Assembly (NCBI RefSeq): GCF_000519265.1
Contig: NZ_KI912608.1
Span: 3,401,421-3,465,420, forward strand
Length of the DNA: 64,000 nucleotides
DNA from: Desulfonatronum lacustre DSM 10312
GTDB lineage: Bacteria; Desulfobacterota; Desulfovibrionia; Desulfovibrionales; Desulfonatronaceae
Direction: 5' to 3'
Below are positions 7,460-16,791 of this stretch, one piece after another; position 1 is the first letter of the stretch; the number at the start of each line of letters is the position of its first letter. Made by a program: the position numbers and the translations under genes. The notes beneath the pieces are model-generated. The model was not told the DNA's origin. It ran no database searches and worked only from the letters and a program-made list of their open reading frames with translations.

Positions 7460-8857
7460 TCAGGCCTTGCGGGGCAACGCGCAGGCGGGGTTGGCGAAAA
7501 AAGCGGTGTGGATGGCCGTGACGGCTTTGTGCAGGTCGGTTTCGCGGACGATGAAGTAGAGGGCGGCCGGGGAAGGGCCGAAGGCGATCATTTCGATGTT
7601 TACCTGGCACTGGGCCGCGGCGCTGAAGCAGGCCGCGGCGATGCCGGGCTTGGAGGACAGCCCCTTGCCCACCACGGCGATCAAGGCCTTGTTCGTGTTT
7701 TTTTCGAGCTTGCGGTAGGGGCGGGGATGCAATCCGGCCAGGGCCTGGGCTGCCGGTTCCAGGTCCCGGCGGGACAGCAGCAGGCTGATGCAGGTCTGGG
7801 AAGTGACCACGGACTTGATGTTCACCCCCCGGGCGGCCACGGCCGCGGCCACCTCGCCCAGGATGCCGCGGCGCTTGCCCACTCCCGAGGCATGGACCTT
7901 GAGAATGGCGATGTCCGTGGTGTGGGCCACGCTCTTGATCACTCCGGGAGCGGCCTTGCCCCGGGCCGTGATCCTGCTGCCGATCTTGTCCGGCCGGAGC
8001 GTGTTGGTGATGACGATGGACAGGCCTTTTTTGCGTAGGGGCTCCACGGTCCGGGGATGCAGGATTTTCGCCCCGAAGTAGGCCAGCTCCGCGGCCTCGT
8101 CGTAGGCCAGCTCCGGGATCAACCTGGCCTGGGGCACGAATTTCGGGTCCGCGCTGAGGAACCCGTCCACATCCTTCCAGATTTCCAGCACCTCGGCCCC
8201 GGAAATGGCCGCGAACACGGCCGCTGAATAGTCGCTGCCCCCGCGTCCGAAGGTCGTGGTTTCCCCGTCCGCGTTGACGCCGTAAAATCCGGGAATGATG
8301 GTGATCTGCCCGCCGTTGAGGTGGCATGCGAGCCGCTCCTGGAAATTGTTTTCCGACGGAGCCAGAAGGGCCGTGGCGTCTCCGAACTTGCCATCCGTGA
8401 TCACGCCGATCTCCTCCGGCAGTCGACAGGACGCCTTGCTGCCCCGGGCGTTGAGAATCGCGGCCAGGAGTTGGGCGCAGATCTTTTCGCCGAACCCGCT
8501 GATGGCGTCGACCATCCGCGGGGTGACGTCCTTGGTGTAGTGCAGGCCGTAGAACAGCCGTTCCAGGCGGGCCAGGGTTTTGCCCAGCTCGCGGGAATAG
8601 ACGCGGACGTCCTTGTCGTCGCGGATCAGATGCCGGGCCACCAGCATGTGCTTGTGCTTCAGGCGGTCCATGACCCGGCCCACCGCTTCCTCCTCGGCCA
8701 CGGCCTGGGGCATGGCCTCCAGGAGCAGGTCCGTCACGCCGCCCAGAGCCGAAACCACGATGAGGTTGCCCCGGCCGCGGGTGACCAGCAGGTCCAGGAT
8801 GGCGGCGATGGTTTCCTTGCCGTTCAGGCATCCGCCGCCGATTTTGATGACTTTCAT
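7460..8857 (-). CDS. lysC: Aspartate kinase
   Basis: Phosphorylates aspartate as the first step toward lysine, methionine and threonine. The 465-residue product starts MKVIKIGGG (amino acid kinase fold) and has GRGGSDYSA at the ATP/aspartate site and EIWKDVDGF. Two C-terminal ACT domains lie at about 320-385 (ILKVHASGVGKRRGILGEV) and 395-460 (NKALIAVVGKGLSSKPGIAAA), as in allosterically inhibited monofunctional enzymes. No homoserine dehydrogenase domain is fused. ATG 8857 overlaps the mqnE stop as ATGA, so translation is coupled to an unrelated pathway gene. Longer in-frame starts run into mqnE and lack family support. Confidence 0.92.
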   Translation of the reverse strand: MKVIKIGGGCLNGKETIAAILDLLVTRGRGNLIVVSALGGVTDLLLEAMPQAVAEEEAVGRVMDRLKHKHMLVARHLIRDDKDVRVYSRELGKTLARLERLFYGLHYTKDVTPRMVDAISGFGEKICAQLLAAILNARGSKASCRLPEEIGVITDGKFGDATALLAPSENNFQERLACHLNGGQITIIPGFYGVNADGETTTFGRGGSDYSAAVFAAISGAEVLEIWKDVDGFLSADPKFVPQARLIPELAYDEAAELAYFGAKILHPRTVEPLRKKGLSIVITNTLRPDKIGSRITARGKAAPGVIKSVAHTTDIAILKVHASGVGKRRGILGEVAAAVAARGVNIKSVVTSQTCISLLLSRRDLEPAAQALAGLHPRPYRKLEKNTNKALIAVVGKGLSSKPGIAAACFSAAAQCQVNIEMIAFGPSPAALYFIVRETDLHKAVTAIHTAFFANPACALPRKA

Positions 8858-9930
8858 GCGGACGGGTCCGGAGGCGTCGGCTCGAAGCGACTGGTGCGCT
8901 CCACCGGGGTGAAGCCGGCCTGGGTGATGATTTCCATGATCTGGTCCCGGGTCATGCCCTTGGGGGTCTGGGCTCCGGCGGCGTGACCGATGCGTTCTTC
9001 GACGATGGTTCCGTCCAGGTCGTCCGCGCCGTACCACAGGCCCATCTGAGCCGTCTTGATCCCGGTCATCACCCAGTAGGCCTTCAGATGCCGGACATTG
9101 TCCAGGACGATGCGGGACACGGCCAGCATCCGCAGGATGTCCAGGCCGTCCGGACCTTTGGCCTGGAGGTCGTTATGCCCGGGCTGGTAGGGCAGGGGGA
9201 TGAAGCACATGAAGCCGCCGGTGCGGTCCTGCAGGTCGCGCAGGGCAATGAGGTGGTCCAGACGGTCGGCCCAGGTCTCAATGTGGCCGAAAAGCATGGT
9301 GGCGTTGGAGCGGATGCCCAGTTCGTGGGCCAGTTGGTGGATTTCCAGCCACTGTTCGCCGGAGACTTTTTCCGGACAGAGCTTGGCGCGCAAAGCCGGG
9401 GAAAAGACCTCCGCGCCGCCGCCGGGCAACGCGTCCAGGCCCGCGACCTGGAGGCCTTCCAGGACCTGACGCGGGGAAATGCCGCCGCGCTGAGCCAGAA
9501 AGGCCACCTCCACCGCGGTGAAGGCCTTGACCGAGGCCGTGGGGCGGGCCTGTTTCACCGCGCTGACCAAATCCAGGTAATACTGGTAGGGCAGCTCCGG
9601 GTTCAGGCCGCCGACAATGTGGATTTCCCGAACCGGCTCGTCGCCTCGGGAGCGGACCCGCTCCGCGGCTTCGTCCACGGTCAGGGTGTAGGCGTCTTCG
9701 TCCCCGACCCGGCGGCTGAAGGCGCAGAACCGGCAGGCGTTCTGGCAAATGTTCGTATAGTTGAGGTGTTGGTTGTAGACGAAATAGGCGTTTTGGCCGT
9801 GCAGCCCGGAGCGTCGGGCCAAGGCCAGCCGTCCCAGGACATGGATGTCGGCCTCCCGGACCAGGGTCAGGGCCTCGTCCCGGCTGAGCCGGACATTGTC
9901 GGCGGCCTTTTCAACGATGTGATCAAGCAC
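8854..9930 (-). CDS. mqnE: Aminofutalosine synthase, radical SAM (MqnE)
   Basis: Radical SAM enzyme of the futalosine menaquinone pathway, joining the enolpyruvyl benzoate intermediate to an adenosyl radical. The CxxxCxxC cluster-binding motif is visible as NYTNICQNACRFCAFSRR, near residues 55-72. The C-terminal half (RFEP, GADDLDGT) is typical of MqnE/MqnC/CofH relatives; MqnE fits best. The start is GTG at 9930 (V-L-D-H-I), preceded by AAGGAG with 8-nt spacing. 358 residues. It lies between sppA and the overlapping aspartokinase gene. Menaquinone is the expected quinone of anaerobic sulfate reducers. Confidence 0.87.
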   Translation of the reverse strand: MLDHIVEKAADNVRLSRDEALTLVREADIHVLGRLALARRSGLHGQNAYFVYNQHLNYTNICQNACRFCAFSRRVGDEDAYTLTVDEAAERVRSRGDEPVREIHIVGGLNPELPYQYYLDLVSAVKQARPTASVKAFTAVEVAFLAQRGGISPRQVLEGLQVAGLDALPGGGAEVFSPALRAKLCPEKVSGEQWLEIHQLAHELGIRSNATMLFGHIETWADRLDHLIALRDLQDRTGGFMCFIPLPYQPGHNDLQAKGPDGLDILRMLAVSRIVLDNVRHLKAYWVMTGIKTAQMGLWYGADDLDGTIVEERIGHAAGAQTPKGMTRDQIMEIITQAGFTPVERTSRFEPTPPDPSA

Positions 9931-9967
9931 GTGGGATTCTCCTTGCTTCGGCGTTTTCCCGGGCCGT

Positions 9968-10858
9968 TCAACGGAAGACCCACAAAGGACCTTGAACGCG
10001 CAGCTCTTCTTCCACCGAGCCGAGAATTTTTTTCCAGAGCGACTGGTCTCGCTTCGGGTCTTCGATGAGGTCGACATACTCGTCGATCTCGGCAATGGAC
10101 CGCAACAGGTCCAAGGCTTCCTCCTGCCCGCCGAGGGCGTCGATCAGCCCGAGTTCCAGGGCCTGTAAACCGGTCATGATCCGGCCGTCGGCGAGTTTCT
10201 CCACTTCCTCCAGAGGCATGTCCCGGCCCTGGGCAATATCCCGGGTGAACTGGCCGTGCATGTCCATGACCACGGCCTGGAGATAGGCCCGTTCCTCGAG
10301 AGTCAGTTCCTCAAAAGGCGTTCCGGTGGTTTTGAACACGCCGCTGGACACGGACTCCCGGCGGATGCCCAACTTTTCCATCAGCCCCTGGAGGTTGGTC
10401 AGCTCCATTTTCACGCCGATGCTTCCGGTGAGGGTCCCCGGGTTGGCCACGATCTTGTCTGCGGCCACGGCCACGTAATAGCCGCCGGAAGCGGCCACGG
10501 CCCCCATGGAGACGACCACCGGTTTGTGCTCTGCCAAACGTTGCAGGCCGCGGTGCAGTTCTTGGGACGGCCCGACCACCCCGCCGGGCGAGTTGACCCG
10601 GACCAGGACCCCCAGGACCGTGGGATCCTCGCGCAGTCGGCGAATCCAGTTCAGGGTATCCGTGGGATCCAGAATCATTCCCTCAACGTGAACCACGCCG
10701 ACCTTGGGGCTGGAAAAGGCCAGGAACGCGCCGGGGTGTTTGTCGGCGTAAGAACGCCAAACGGCCATGGCCCCGGAAACCAGGGCCACGGCCGTGAACA
10801 TCAACAGTAATCCAAAGAGGAATGGATGACGCTGACTGAAGCTGGGATTAGTCTTCAG
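9968..10858 (-). CDS. sppA: Signal peptide peptidase SppA (36K type), probable CTG start
   Basis: Membrane-anchored serine protease that degrades cleaved signal peptides. It shows the ClpP/crotonase-like S49 fold: LVRVNSPGG, then VAASGGYYVAVAADK with the likely nucleophile Ser and a Lys, then TGSIGV. No ATG, GTG or TTG occurs in frame before the hydrophobic anchor (HPFLFGLLLMFTAVALVSG). A TTG at 10804 or ATG 10801 would cut through it. A CTG at 10858 gives the natural N-terminus M-K-T-N-P-S-F-S-Q-R before the anchor and sits 4-6 nt after GAGGAAGG. This start overlaps the rpsA stop codon by 11 nt, implying coupling. 296 residues. Confidence 0.85.
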   Translation of the reverse strand: MKTNPSFSQRHPFLFGLLLMFTAVALVSGAMAVWRSYADKHPGAFLAFSSPKVGVVHVEGMILDPTDTLNWIRRLREDPTVLGVLVRVNSPGGVVGPSQELHRGLQRLAEHKPVVVSMGAVAASGGYYVAVAADKIVANPGTLTGSIGVKMELTNLQGLMEKLGIRRESVSSGVFKTTGTPFEELTLEERAYLQAVVMDMHGQFTRDIAQGRDMPLEEVEKLADGRIMTGLQALELGLIDALGGQEEALDLLRSIAEIDEYVDLIEDPKRDQSLWKKILGSVEEELRVQGPLWVFR

Positions 10859-12590
10859 ATGTTCCTTCCTCGATATTTTGCCGGATCAGGTCGCCCAGGT
10901 TGGTGCTGGCGGCCTGGGTGGATGCTCCGACATTGCCGTGGAATTCCCGGCCTTTCTTCAACTCGTCCTCTTCCAGGGCCTTGATGGACAGGCCCAGGCG
11001 GCGTTCATCCGCGCTGACGTGGATGACCCTGGCCTGAATGACCTGACCTTCCTGGAACAATTCGCTGGGCTTCTTGATCTTCTTCCGACTGACCTCGGAA
11101 ACGTGGACCAAGCCTTCAATCCCTTCCTCGACCTCAATGAACAGGCCGAAGTCCGTGATGTTGGTCACGGTGCCGGAAACGGTGGAGCCCACGGGATAGC
11201 GCTGGGGCACCAGGGACCACGGATCTTCCGTGAGCTGCTTGACGCCCAGGGTGAATTTCTCGCTGTTCTTGTCCACGGTGAGCACTTTGGCCTGGACCAC
11301 GTCGCCGACCTTGTACATCTCGCTGGGATGGCGGACTTTCTTGGTCCAGGAAATGTCCGACACGTGGATCAGGCCGTCGATGCCGTCTTCGATGCCCACG
11401 AACATGCCGAATTCGGTGATGTTTTTGATGGTGCCCTCAAGCACGGTGCCGTCCGGATATTTCTCGCCGACCACGTCCCAAGGATTGGGCGCGACCTGCT
11501 TCATGCCCAGGGAGATGCGCTTCTTTTCCTGGTCCACGCCCAGGACGATCACGTCCACGGCATCGCCGACTCGGACCATCTGGGAGGGATGGCGCAGCTT
11601 GCGGGTCCAGGACATTTCGGAGATGTGCACCAAGCCTTCAACGCCCGGCTCCAGCTCCACGAACGCGCCGTAGTCCACCAGATTGGTGACTTTGCCGGTC
11701 AAGCGGGTGTCTTCGGGGAATTTGGCCGCGATGTTGGTCCACGGATCCGGGACCAACTGCTTCAGGCCCAGGGAAACTTTCTGGTTCTCCTTATCGAAGT
11801 TGAGGACCATCAGTTCCAGGTCGTCGCCGATCTGAACCATTTCCTTGGGATGACGAATGCGCTTCCAGGCCATGTCCGTGATGTGCAGCAGACCGTCCAG
11901 GCCGCCGAGATCGACAAACACGCCGTAGTCGGTGATATTCTTGACCTTGCCCTCAATCGTCTGCCCTTCCTCAATGTTCTGGAGCAGGCTCTGACGCATG
12001 CTGTCGCGTTCTTCCTCAAGCAGGACGCGGCGGGACACGATGACGTTGCTGCGTCGGCGATTGACCTTCAGGACTCGGAATTCGAAGTCCTGCCCGACCA
12101 AGGCGTCCATGTCCGGTACCGGTCGCAGATCCACATGGGAGCCGGGCAAAAAGGCCTCCACGCCGTCCACGTCCACATGATAGCCGCCCTTGATGCGTTT
12201 GGTGATCGTCCCCGTGATGACTTCATTGGAATCCAGGACGCCCTCCAGCTTGTCGAACAGCTGCATGCGTTTGGCCTTTTCCCTGGAGAGGAGTATCGAG
12301 CCTTCTCCTTCGTTTTTCTTGATCACGTAGACGTCGATCTTGTCGCCCATCTTGATTGTGAGACAGCCGTCCTGGTCCTTGAATTCCGCGGCCGGAATCT
12401 GACCCTCGGACTTAAAGTTCACGTCCACCAGGATGTGATCCCCGTCGATTTTGACGACCTCACCTTGAACGATGCTCCCTTCATCGACATCGCCGAAGTC
12501 GTCGTTCAAATACTGCTCCAGCTCCGCCTCGAAGTTGAGTTCCATCTCCTGGTCGAACTGATCCTGCGTCTCTTCTGTTGTGTTGGTCAT
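10848..12590 (-). CDS. rpsA: 30S ribosomal protein S1
   Basis: mRNA-binding ribosomal protein needed for initiation on structured or weak leaders. 580 residues with six S1 OB-fold repeats; the last four are highly similar, each with a G-x-V-x-N-I-x-D/E-F/Y-G pattern (e.g. KNITDYGVFVDLGG, TNITDFGLFIEVEEG). The acidic N-terminus (about 45 residues) and the Ser/Glu-rich C-terminus resemble deltaproteobacterial S1. ATG 12590 follows GGGGGAA. First gene of the leftward rpsA-sppA-mqnE-lysC group. Confidence 0.96.
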   Translation of the reverse strand: MTNTTEETQDQFDQEMELNFEAELEQYLNDDFGDVDEGSIVQGEVVKIDGDHILVDVNFKSEGQIPAAEFKDQDGCLTIKMGDKIDVYVIKKNEGEGSILLSREKAKRMQLFDKLEGVLDSNEVITGTITKRIKGGYHVDVDGVEAFLPGSHVDLRPVPDMDALVGQDFEFRVLKVNRRRSNVIVSRRVLLEEERDSMRQSLLQNIEEGQTIEGKVKNITDYGVFVDLGGLDGLLHITDMAWKRIRHPKEMVQIGDDLELMVLNFDKENQKVSLGLKQLVPDPWTNIAAKFPEDTRLTGKVTNLVDYGAFVELEPGVEGLVHISEMSWTRKLRHPSQMVRVGDAVDVIVLGVDQEKKRISLGMKQVAPNPWDVVGEKYPDGTVLEGTIKNITEFGMFVGIEDGIDGLIHVSDISWTKKVRHPSEMYKVGDVVQAKVLTVDKNSEKFTLGVKQLTEDPWSLVPQRYPVGSTVSGTVTNITDFGLFIEVEEGIEGLVHVSEVSRKKIKKPSELFQEGQVIQARVIHVSADERRLGLSIKALEEDELKKGREFHGNVGASTQAASTNLGDLIRQNIEEGTSED

Positions 12591-12839
12591 TGTGTTCCCC
12601 CTGAACCTTGTCCTACGACAAAAATTTTTTGCTACGCCCTAGCAGAACAATCCAGCGTTGACAACTGTTGCACTTTCGTCGCTCGGGGGGGAAGCATGCA
12701 GGGAGTTGGGTTCCGCCTCGGCTTCGCTCAACGTTCCGGCAGACCTTGCTTCTGGAATATCAGGTTTGTAATGCACTGAAACCATTCGGCTAGTCGTCTG
12801 TGCTTTAGGCGCCGTGGAGCTCGGGCGCTAGAGACTGGA

Positions 12840-14585
12840 TCAGGGAATGGACCGTGGGTGGCTGGAAAGGGCCACGCTATAAAGATTTCGATCAACAAGA
12901 ATCAACCGCCCCTGCTCCAGCCGATACACCCGCTCCATGTATTCCAGCCCCGCCGGACGATGGGTGATCAGCAGCACGGAACGGCCCTGCATCAGAGGGA
13001 GCAGTTCCGCCCACAACTCGGCCTCGGTCCCGGCGTCCAGCCCTTCGGTGGGCTCGTCCAGGATCAGGATCGGGGCGTCCTTGAGCAGGGCCCGGGCCAC
13101 GCTCAACCGCCGGGCCTGACCGCCGGACAGCCTGGCCCCCAACTGACCGACCCGGGTGTTCAGCCCCTCTGGCAAGGACGCGGCGAACTCATCCAGCCGG
13201 GCCGTGCGCAGTGCCTCCCAAAGCTGGGCCTGCGTGGCTTGGGGACGCCCCAGGCGCAAGTTCTCGGCAATGGTGGCGTTGAACAGGAACACATGCTGGG
13301 AGACCACGGCCATCCGGGCCCGGACTTCATCGCCGGATACGCTCCGCAATTCCCGCCCGGCAAGCCGGATCTCGCCGTGGTCGTACTCCCAAAATCTGAG
13401 CAGAATCTGCTGCAGGGTGGTCTTGCCGGACCCGGCGGATCCCACGATGCCGACCCGCCCGCCCTGAGGCAGGTCAAGATTCAAGCCGCGCAGCGTCGGT
13501 TTATCGCGGTCTGAGGTTCCTCCTGGATAGGTGAACCACAGATCGCGAATCACCAGATCTCCTTCCGACGGCATTTCCCGCGGCTCCAGAGGTTCGGTCA
13601 CCGGAGCCCTGGCCTCGGTGATCTCCAGGATGCGTCCCGCGGCCATCCGGATTTGGCCCCACATCCGCCACGCTCCGGGCAGGGGCAAAATAGCCTCGAA
13701 GCTGACCAGAGCCAGGACGGCCAGCATGGGCAACGTGGCCGGGGACCAATCTTCCGAGCCCACCAGGGAAATGCCTGACAACAACACCAGCCACATGGCC
13801 AGCCCGGAGGCCAGCCCCACCATGCCCTGAGCCATGCTCTCCAGCCGGGCCGTCCGGGTTTGCAGCCGGATCAGCCGGTCATTCTCCCGCTGAACCAGTT
13901 CCCGGTGCCTGGGTCCGGCTCCGTAGACCAGCAACTCCTCCATGCCCCGCAGGCCGTCCACCACCAGGCAACGCAGCCGGGAGGCCGCCTGCACCTGTTC
14001 CGCGCCGTCCGCCGCGCCCCGATACAGACAAAATGCCGGCAGAACGGCCCCGGCCAGCAGCCAGAGTCCGGCCACGCCCAGAGCCAGGCCCGGATCAAAG
14101 AAAAAGAAAAAAACGAAAGCGACCCCGGCCACGCACACCGCCGTCCCGGCGGGCAGGAGCAGGCGCAGATAGAAGTTGTCCAGCAGGTCGATGTCCGCCC
14201 GCAACCGGCTGAACAAATCCGCGCTGTGCATCCCGCCTCGTCCGTCTTCCTTTTTCAGACCAGCGGGCGCCAGGGGAACCAGACGCTGGAAAAACCGCAC
14301 CCGCAGATCGGCCAGAAGGCGCAACGTGGCGTCATGGCTGACCAGCCGTTCGAAATAGCGCCCCACGCTGCGAACAATGGCCAGGGTCCGGATGGCGCCG
14401 GCAGGCAGGAAATAGTTGAACAACACTCCGCTGACCCCGGCCAGGGCCATGGAGGCCAGAAACCAGGCCGCCAGGGCCAGCAAGGCCATGTTGGCCAGCA
14501 CCGTGACCACGGAACAGAGCAGACCCAGGAGCAGCCAGGGCCACTTGGCCCGAGCCATGGAGAGCAGGAGTCGAAAAACGCGCAT
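12840..14585 (-). CDS. cydC: CydC, heterodimeric thiol exporter subunit (ABC)
   Basis: With CydD forms the ABC exporter of glutathione/cysteine required for cytochrome bd assembly. The N-terminal half has six membrane segments (MRVFRLLLSMARAKWPWLLLG... onward). The C-terminal ATPase shows Walker A GSAGSGKTT, signature LSGGQARRL, Walker B ILILDEP and H-loop LITHRP. ATG 14585 overlaps the cydD stop (TGATG), so the upstream in-frame start is not needed. About 581 residues. No cydAB lies in the window. A bd oxidase in a sulfate reducer would fit the other oxygen-defence genes here. Confidence 0.9.
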   Translation of the reverse strand: MRVFRLLLSMARAKWPWLLLGLLCSVVTVLANMALLALAAWFLASMALAGVSGVLFNYFLPAGAIRTLAIVRSVGRYFERLVSHDATLRLLADLRVRFFQRLVPLAPAGLKKEDGRGGMHSADLFSRLRADIDLLDNFYLRLLLPAGTAVCVAGVAFVFFFFFDPGLALGVAGLWLLAGAVLPAFCLYRGAADGAEQVQAASRLRCLVVDGLRGMEELLVYGAGPRHRELVQRENDRLIRLQTRTARLESMAQGMVGLASGLAMWLVLLSGISLVGSEDWSPATLPMLAVLALVSFEAILPLPGAWRMWGQIRMAAGRILEITEARAPVTEPLEPREMPSEGDLVIRDLWFTYPGGTSDRDKPTLRGLNLDLPQGGRVGIVGSAGSGKTTLQQILLRFWEYDHGEIRLAGRELRSVSGDEVRARMAVVSQHVFLFNATIAENLRLGRPQATQAQLWEALRTARLDEFAASLPEGLNTRVGQLGARLSGGQARRLSVARALLKDAPILILDEPTEGLDAGTEAELWAELLPLMQGRSVLLITHRPAGLEYMERVYRLEQGRLILVDRNLYSVALSSHPRSIP

Positions 14586-16393
14586 CACCCACCGTCCCGG
14601 CATGCTTCTTGTGAACGCGCATCCTTCGGCGACGCGAGTTCCACCACCATGTCCGCGAACTCCCGAACTCTGGAATCATGGGAAGCGACAATCACGGTCC
14701 GTTTGCCCGAAAGTCCGCCCAAAAATCCGCCTGAAAGTCCACCTGAAAGTCCACCGGACACTTTGCCCAGTGCGTCCAGCACCATCCCGGCGCCCTGGTC
14801 GTCCAGGTGCGCCGTGGGCTCATCCAGAAGCAGCAACGGCGCGGGTTTGGCCAGAGTTCTGGCCAAAACCCGGGTCAGGGCCAAGCGCTGGCGCTGCCCA
14901 CCGGACAACCCGGCCCCGCCTTCGCCCACCCGGGTTTGCCAGCCCTGGGCCATGGCGGTCAGGTCGCGATCAAGGCCGGTCAGCGCGGCGATCTCGTTCA
15001 GGGCCTCCCAGTCCAGCGTGTCCGCCATTCCAGGCTGCCCAGTCGGTTCGAAAGAACCGCCCAGCAGGACGTTCTCCCACAGCGAGGCCGGTGCGATATA
15101 CGGATTCTGAGGCATCCAGGCCACATGCCGCAGCCAGTGTTCCAGGTCCACGTCCGCCAGATCCGTCCCGTTGGCCAGGATGCGTCCGCCCTCCGGGCGG
15201 GCCGTGCCCAGAAGCAACCGCAACAGGGACGTCTTGCCCACGCCGCTGGGCCCGATCAGGGCCACACGGCTTCCGGGCGCAACGCGCAGGGAAAAGCCGC
15301 GCAACACCGGTCGGTCCGGTGCATGGCTGAAATCCAGATTCTGAATGTCCAGGTCCACGGAGGACCATACCGGGCAGCGCTCAGATTGGCGGCCAGACAC
15401 CTGAGGCTGCTCGGCCAGCAGGGCCGTCAACCCCTCGGAAGCGGCCATGGCCGAAAGCCGGGAATGATAATGAACGCCCAGGGTGCGCAGAGGGAGATAG
15501 AATTCCGGGGCCAGCAAGAGGATGAAGAACCCGGCCTGGAAAGGCATGGTCCCGGAGAGCAGCTTGAAGCCGATGATCACGGCCACCACGGCCAGACTGA
15601 CCGTGGAGAAGAACTCCAGGACCAGGGCGGAGAGAAAGGCGATCCGCAGCACGGACAACGTCGATTCCCGGTAATCGTCGGTGATCTCGGCGATGATCCG
15701 GGCTTCCCGACGGGTCGCGTTGAACAGCCGCAGCGTGGTCAGGCCTTGCAGGCTGTCCAGAAACCGGGCGCTCAGCAGCGCCAGCCGCCGCCACTGGCGC
15801 TGGTTCAGCTTCTCGGCCCGGGAACCGATCAGGAACATGAACAGGGGGATGAACGGCGCGGTGAACAGCAGGATCAGCCCGCTGATCAGGTCCATTGGAA
15901 AGACGAAGGCCAGGACGGCCAGGGGAAGCAAAGCAGCCAAAGCGGCCTGCGGCAGATACCGGGCGAAATAGGCCTCCAGCCCTTCGATCCCGTCCACCAC
16001 GTGATGGGCCAGATCGCCGCTGGAGCGCCCGCGCAGCCGTTCCGGACCCAAAGCCGCCAAGTGGTCCATGACCCGCATCCGGAGCCGGCTCTTGACCCGC
16101 ATCGCGGCCCGAACCCCGAACTGCTCCCCGCCCCAGACCAGCCCGGCCCGGATCAGCATCAGTATCGGCAGGGCCACCAGCGCTCCGAAGACGTCCTCCA
16201 GCCCGGCCGCCTCAAACAGGACCTGATGCACCACCCAGGCCAGCAACCCGGCCTGAACGATCAACAAAACCCCGGCCGCCGCCGCCAAGCCGATCCCCGC
16301 CAGCAACAGCCCGCGCACCGAACGTGCATTCGCGCGCAACCAGTCCTTCGGAGCCGGATGGTCGGCCCTTGTGTCTGTTTTGGAAGCGATCAC
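14585..16393 (-). CDS. cydD: CydD, heterodimeric thiol exporter subunit (ABC)
   Basis: Partner of CydC in the inner membrane. 602 residues with six N-terminal membrane segments (e.g. GLLLAGIGLAAAAGVLLIVQ, LISGLILLFTAPFIPLFMFL). The ATPase domain has Walker A GPSGVGKTS, signature LSGGQRQRL, Walker B LLLLDEP and H-loop VASHD. Between Walker B and the H-loop is an unusual low-complexity insert GGLSGGLSGGFLGGLSG, encoded by a 12-bp tandem repeat at 14709-14759. cydC follows in TGATG overlap. Its start lies 14 nt after the TumE-type toxin gene, which is upstream on the same strand. Confidence 0.9.
   Translation of the reverse strand: MIASKTDTRADHPAPKDWLRANARSVRGLLLAGIGLAAAAGVLLIVQAGLLAWVVHQVLFEAAGLEDVFGALVALPILMLIRAGLVWGGEQFGVRAAMRVKSRLRMRVMDHLAALGPERLRGRSSGDLAHHVVDGIEGLEAYFARYLPQAALAALLPLAVLAFVFPMDLISGLILLFTAPFIPLFMFLIGSRAEKLNQRQWRRLALLSARFLDSLQGLTTLRLFNATRREARIIAEITDDYRESTLSVLRIAFLSALVLEFFSTVSLAVVAVIIGFKLLSGTMPFQAGFFILLLAPEFYLPLRTLGVHYHSRLSAMAASEGLTALLAEQPQVSGRQSERCPVWSSVDLDIQNLDFSHAPDRPVLRGFSLRVAPGSRVALIGPSGVGKTSLLRLLLGTARPEGGRILANGTDLADVDLEHWLRHVAWMPQNPYIAPASLWENVLLGGSFEPTGQPGMADTLDWEALNEIAALTGLDRDLTAMAQGWQTRVGEGGAGLSGGQRQRLALTRVLARTLAKPAPLLLLDEPTAHLDDQGAGMVLDALGKVSGGLSGGLSGGFLGGLSGKRTVIVASHDSRVREFADMVVELASPKDARSQEACRDGG
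14709..14759 (-). repeat. In-frame 12-bp tandem repeat in cydD
   Basis: About four imperfect copies of a 12-bp unit encoding Gly-Gly-Leu-Ser, placed between Walker B and the H-loop of CydD. Repeat number should be able to change without frameshift. Confidence 0.8.
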
Positions 16394-16407
16394 GAGGGGT
16401 CAAACGG

Positions 16408-16791
16408 TCAAACGGAAAGGTTCGATGAAGGATGGACTGGCTGAAGATCGAGGGCGACTTCTCTCAGGACTTCATGCAAGTCAGCCCCTTTGGAAGGCAA
16501 GACATCAATTACCCCATCACGAGCAACGTGCTTGTGGTGAGGAAAAGTGGCGACGTCAGGCCAATGTTTCGCGTTGTCCCAGCGGATGATCAAGGCATCA
16601 CCCTGTGTCTGCCAATGGTAGGCATATTTGAGCATGGCCCCATTGACCACCACCTGACGAATAAAGAGCAAACTGCCGTCTATAAAAACTATCCTCGCCT
16701 TCAATCGAAGGTTTGCGCCTTCCCTGTCGAAATGCGTTACTGTCCAGGATGCGACAATCTCCTTGTGCTGTTCGACGATGTCAGCCAACAT
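16408..16791 (-). CDS. TumE-family (DUF6516) toxin
   Basis: A 127-residue protein with the DUF6516/TumE pattern: YAYHWQTQGDALIIRWDNAKHWPD followed by TFPHHKHVARDGV. Family members are proposed toxins of type II toxin-antitoxin pairs; the catalytic role is not established here. It overlaps the preceding small gene by 11 nt, as expected for a coupled pair. Just downstream (14 nt) is cydD on the same strand, so the pair may share transcripts with cydDC. Confidence 0.75.
   Translation of the reverse strand: MLADIVEQHKEIVASWTVTHFDREGANLRLKARIVFIDGSLLFIRQVVVNGAMLKYAYHWQTQGDALIIRWDNAKHWPDVATFPHHKHVARDGVIDVLPSKGADLHEVLREVALDLQPVHPSSNLSV

Noticed and set aside
10878-12779. 633-codon frame antisense to rpsA
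   Set aside because: Shadow of the repeated S1 domains; no initiation signal and no domain of its own.
12600-12839. tRNA or riboswitch in the gap between rpsA and cydC
   Set aside because: No cloverleaf, no known aptamer core; only a weak TTGTCA-type promoter for rpsA on the minus strand.
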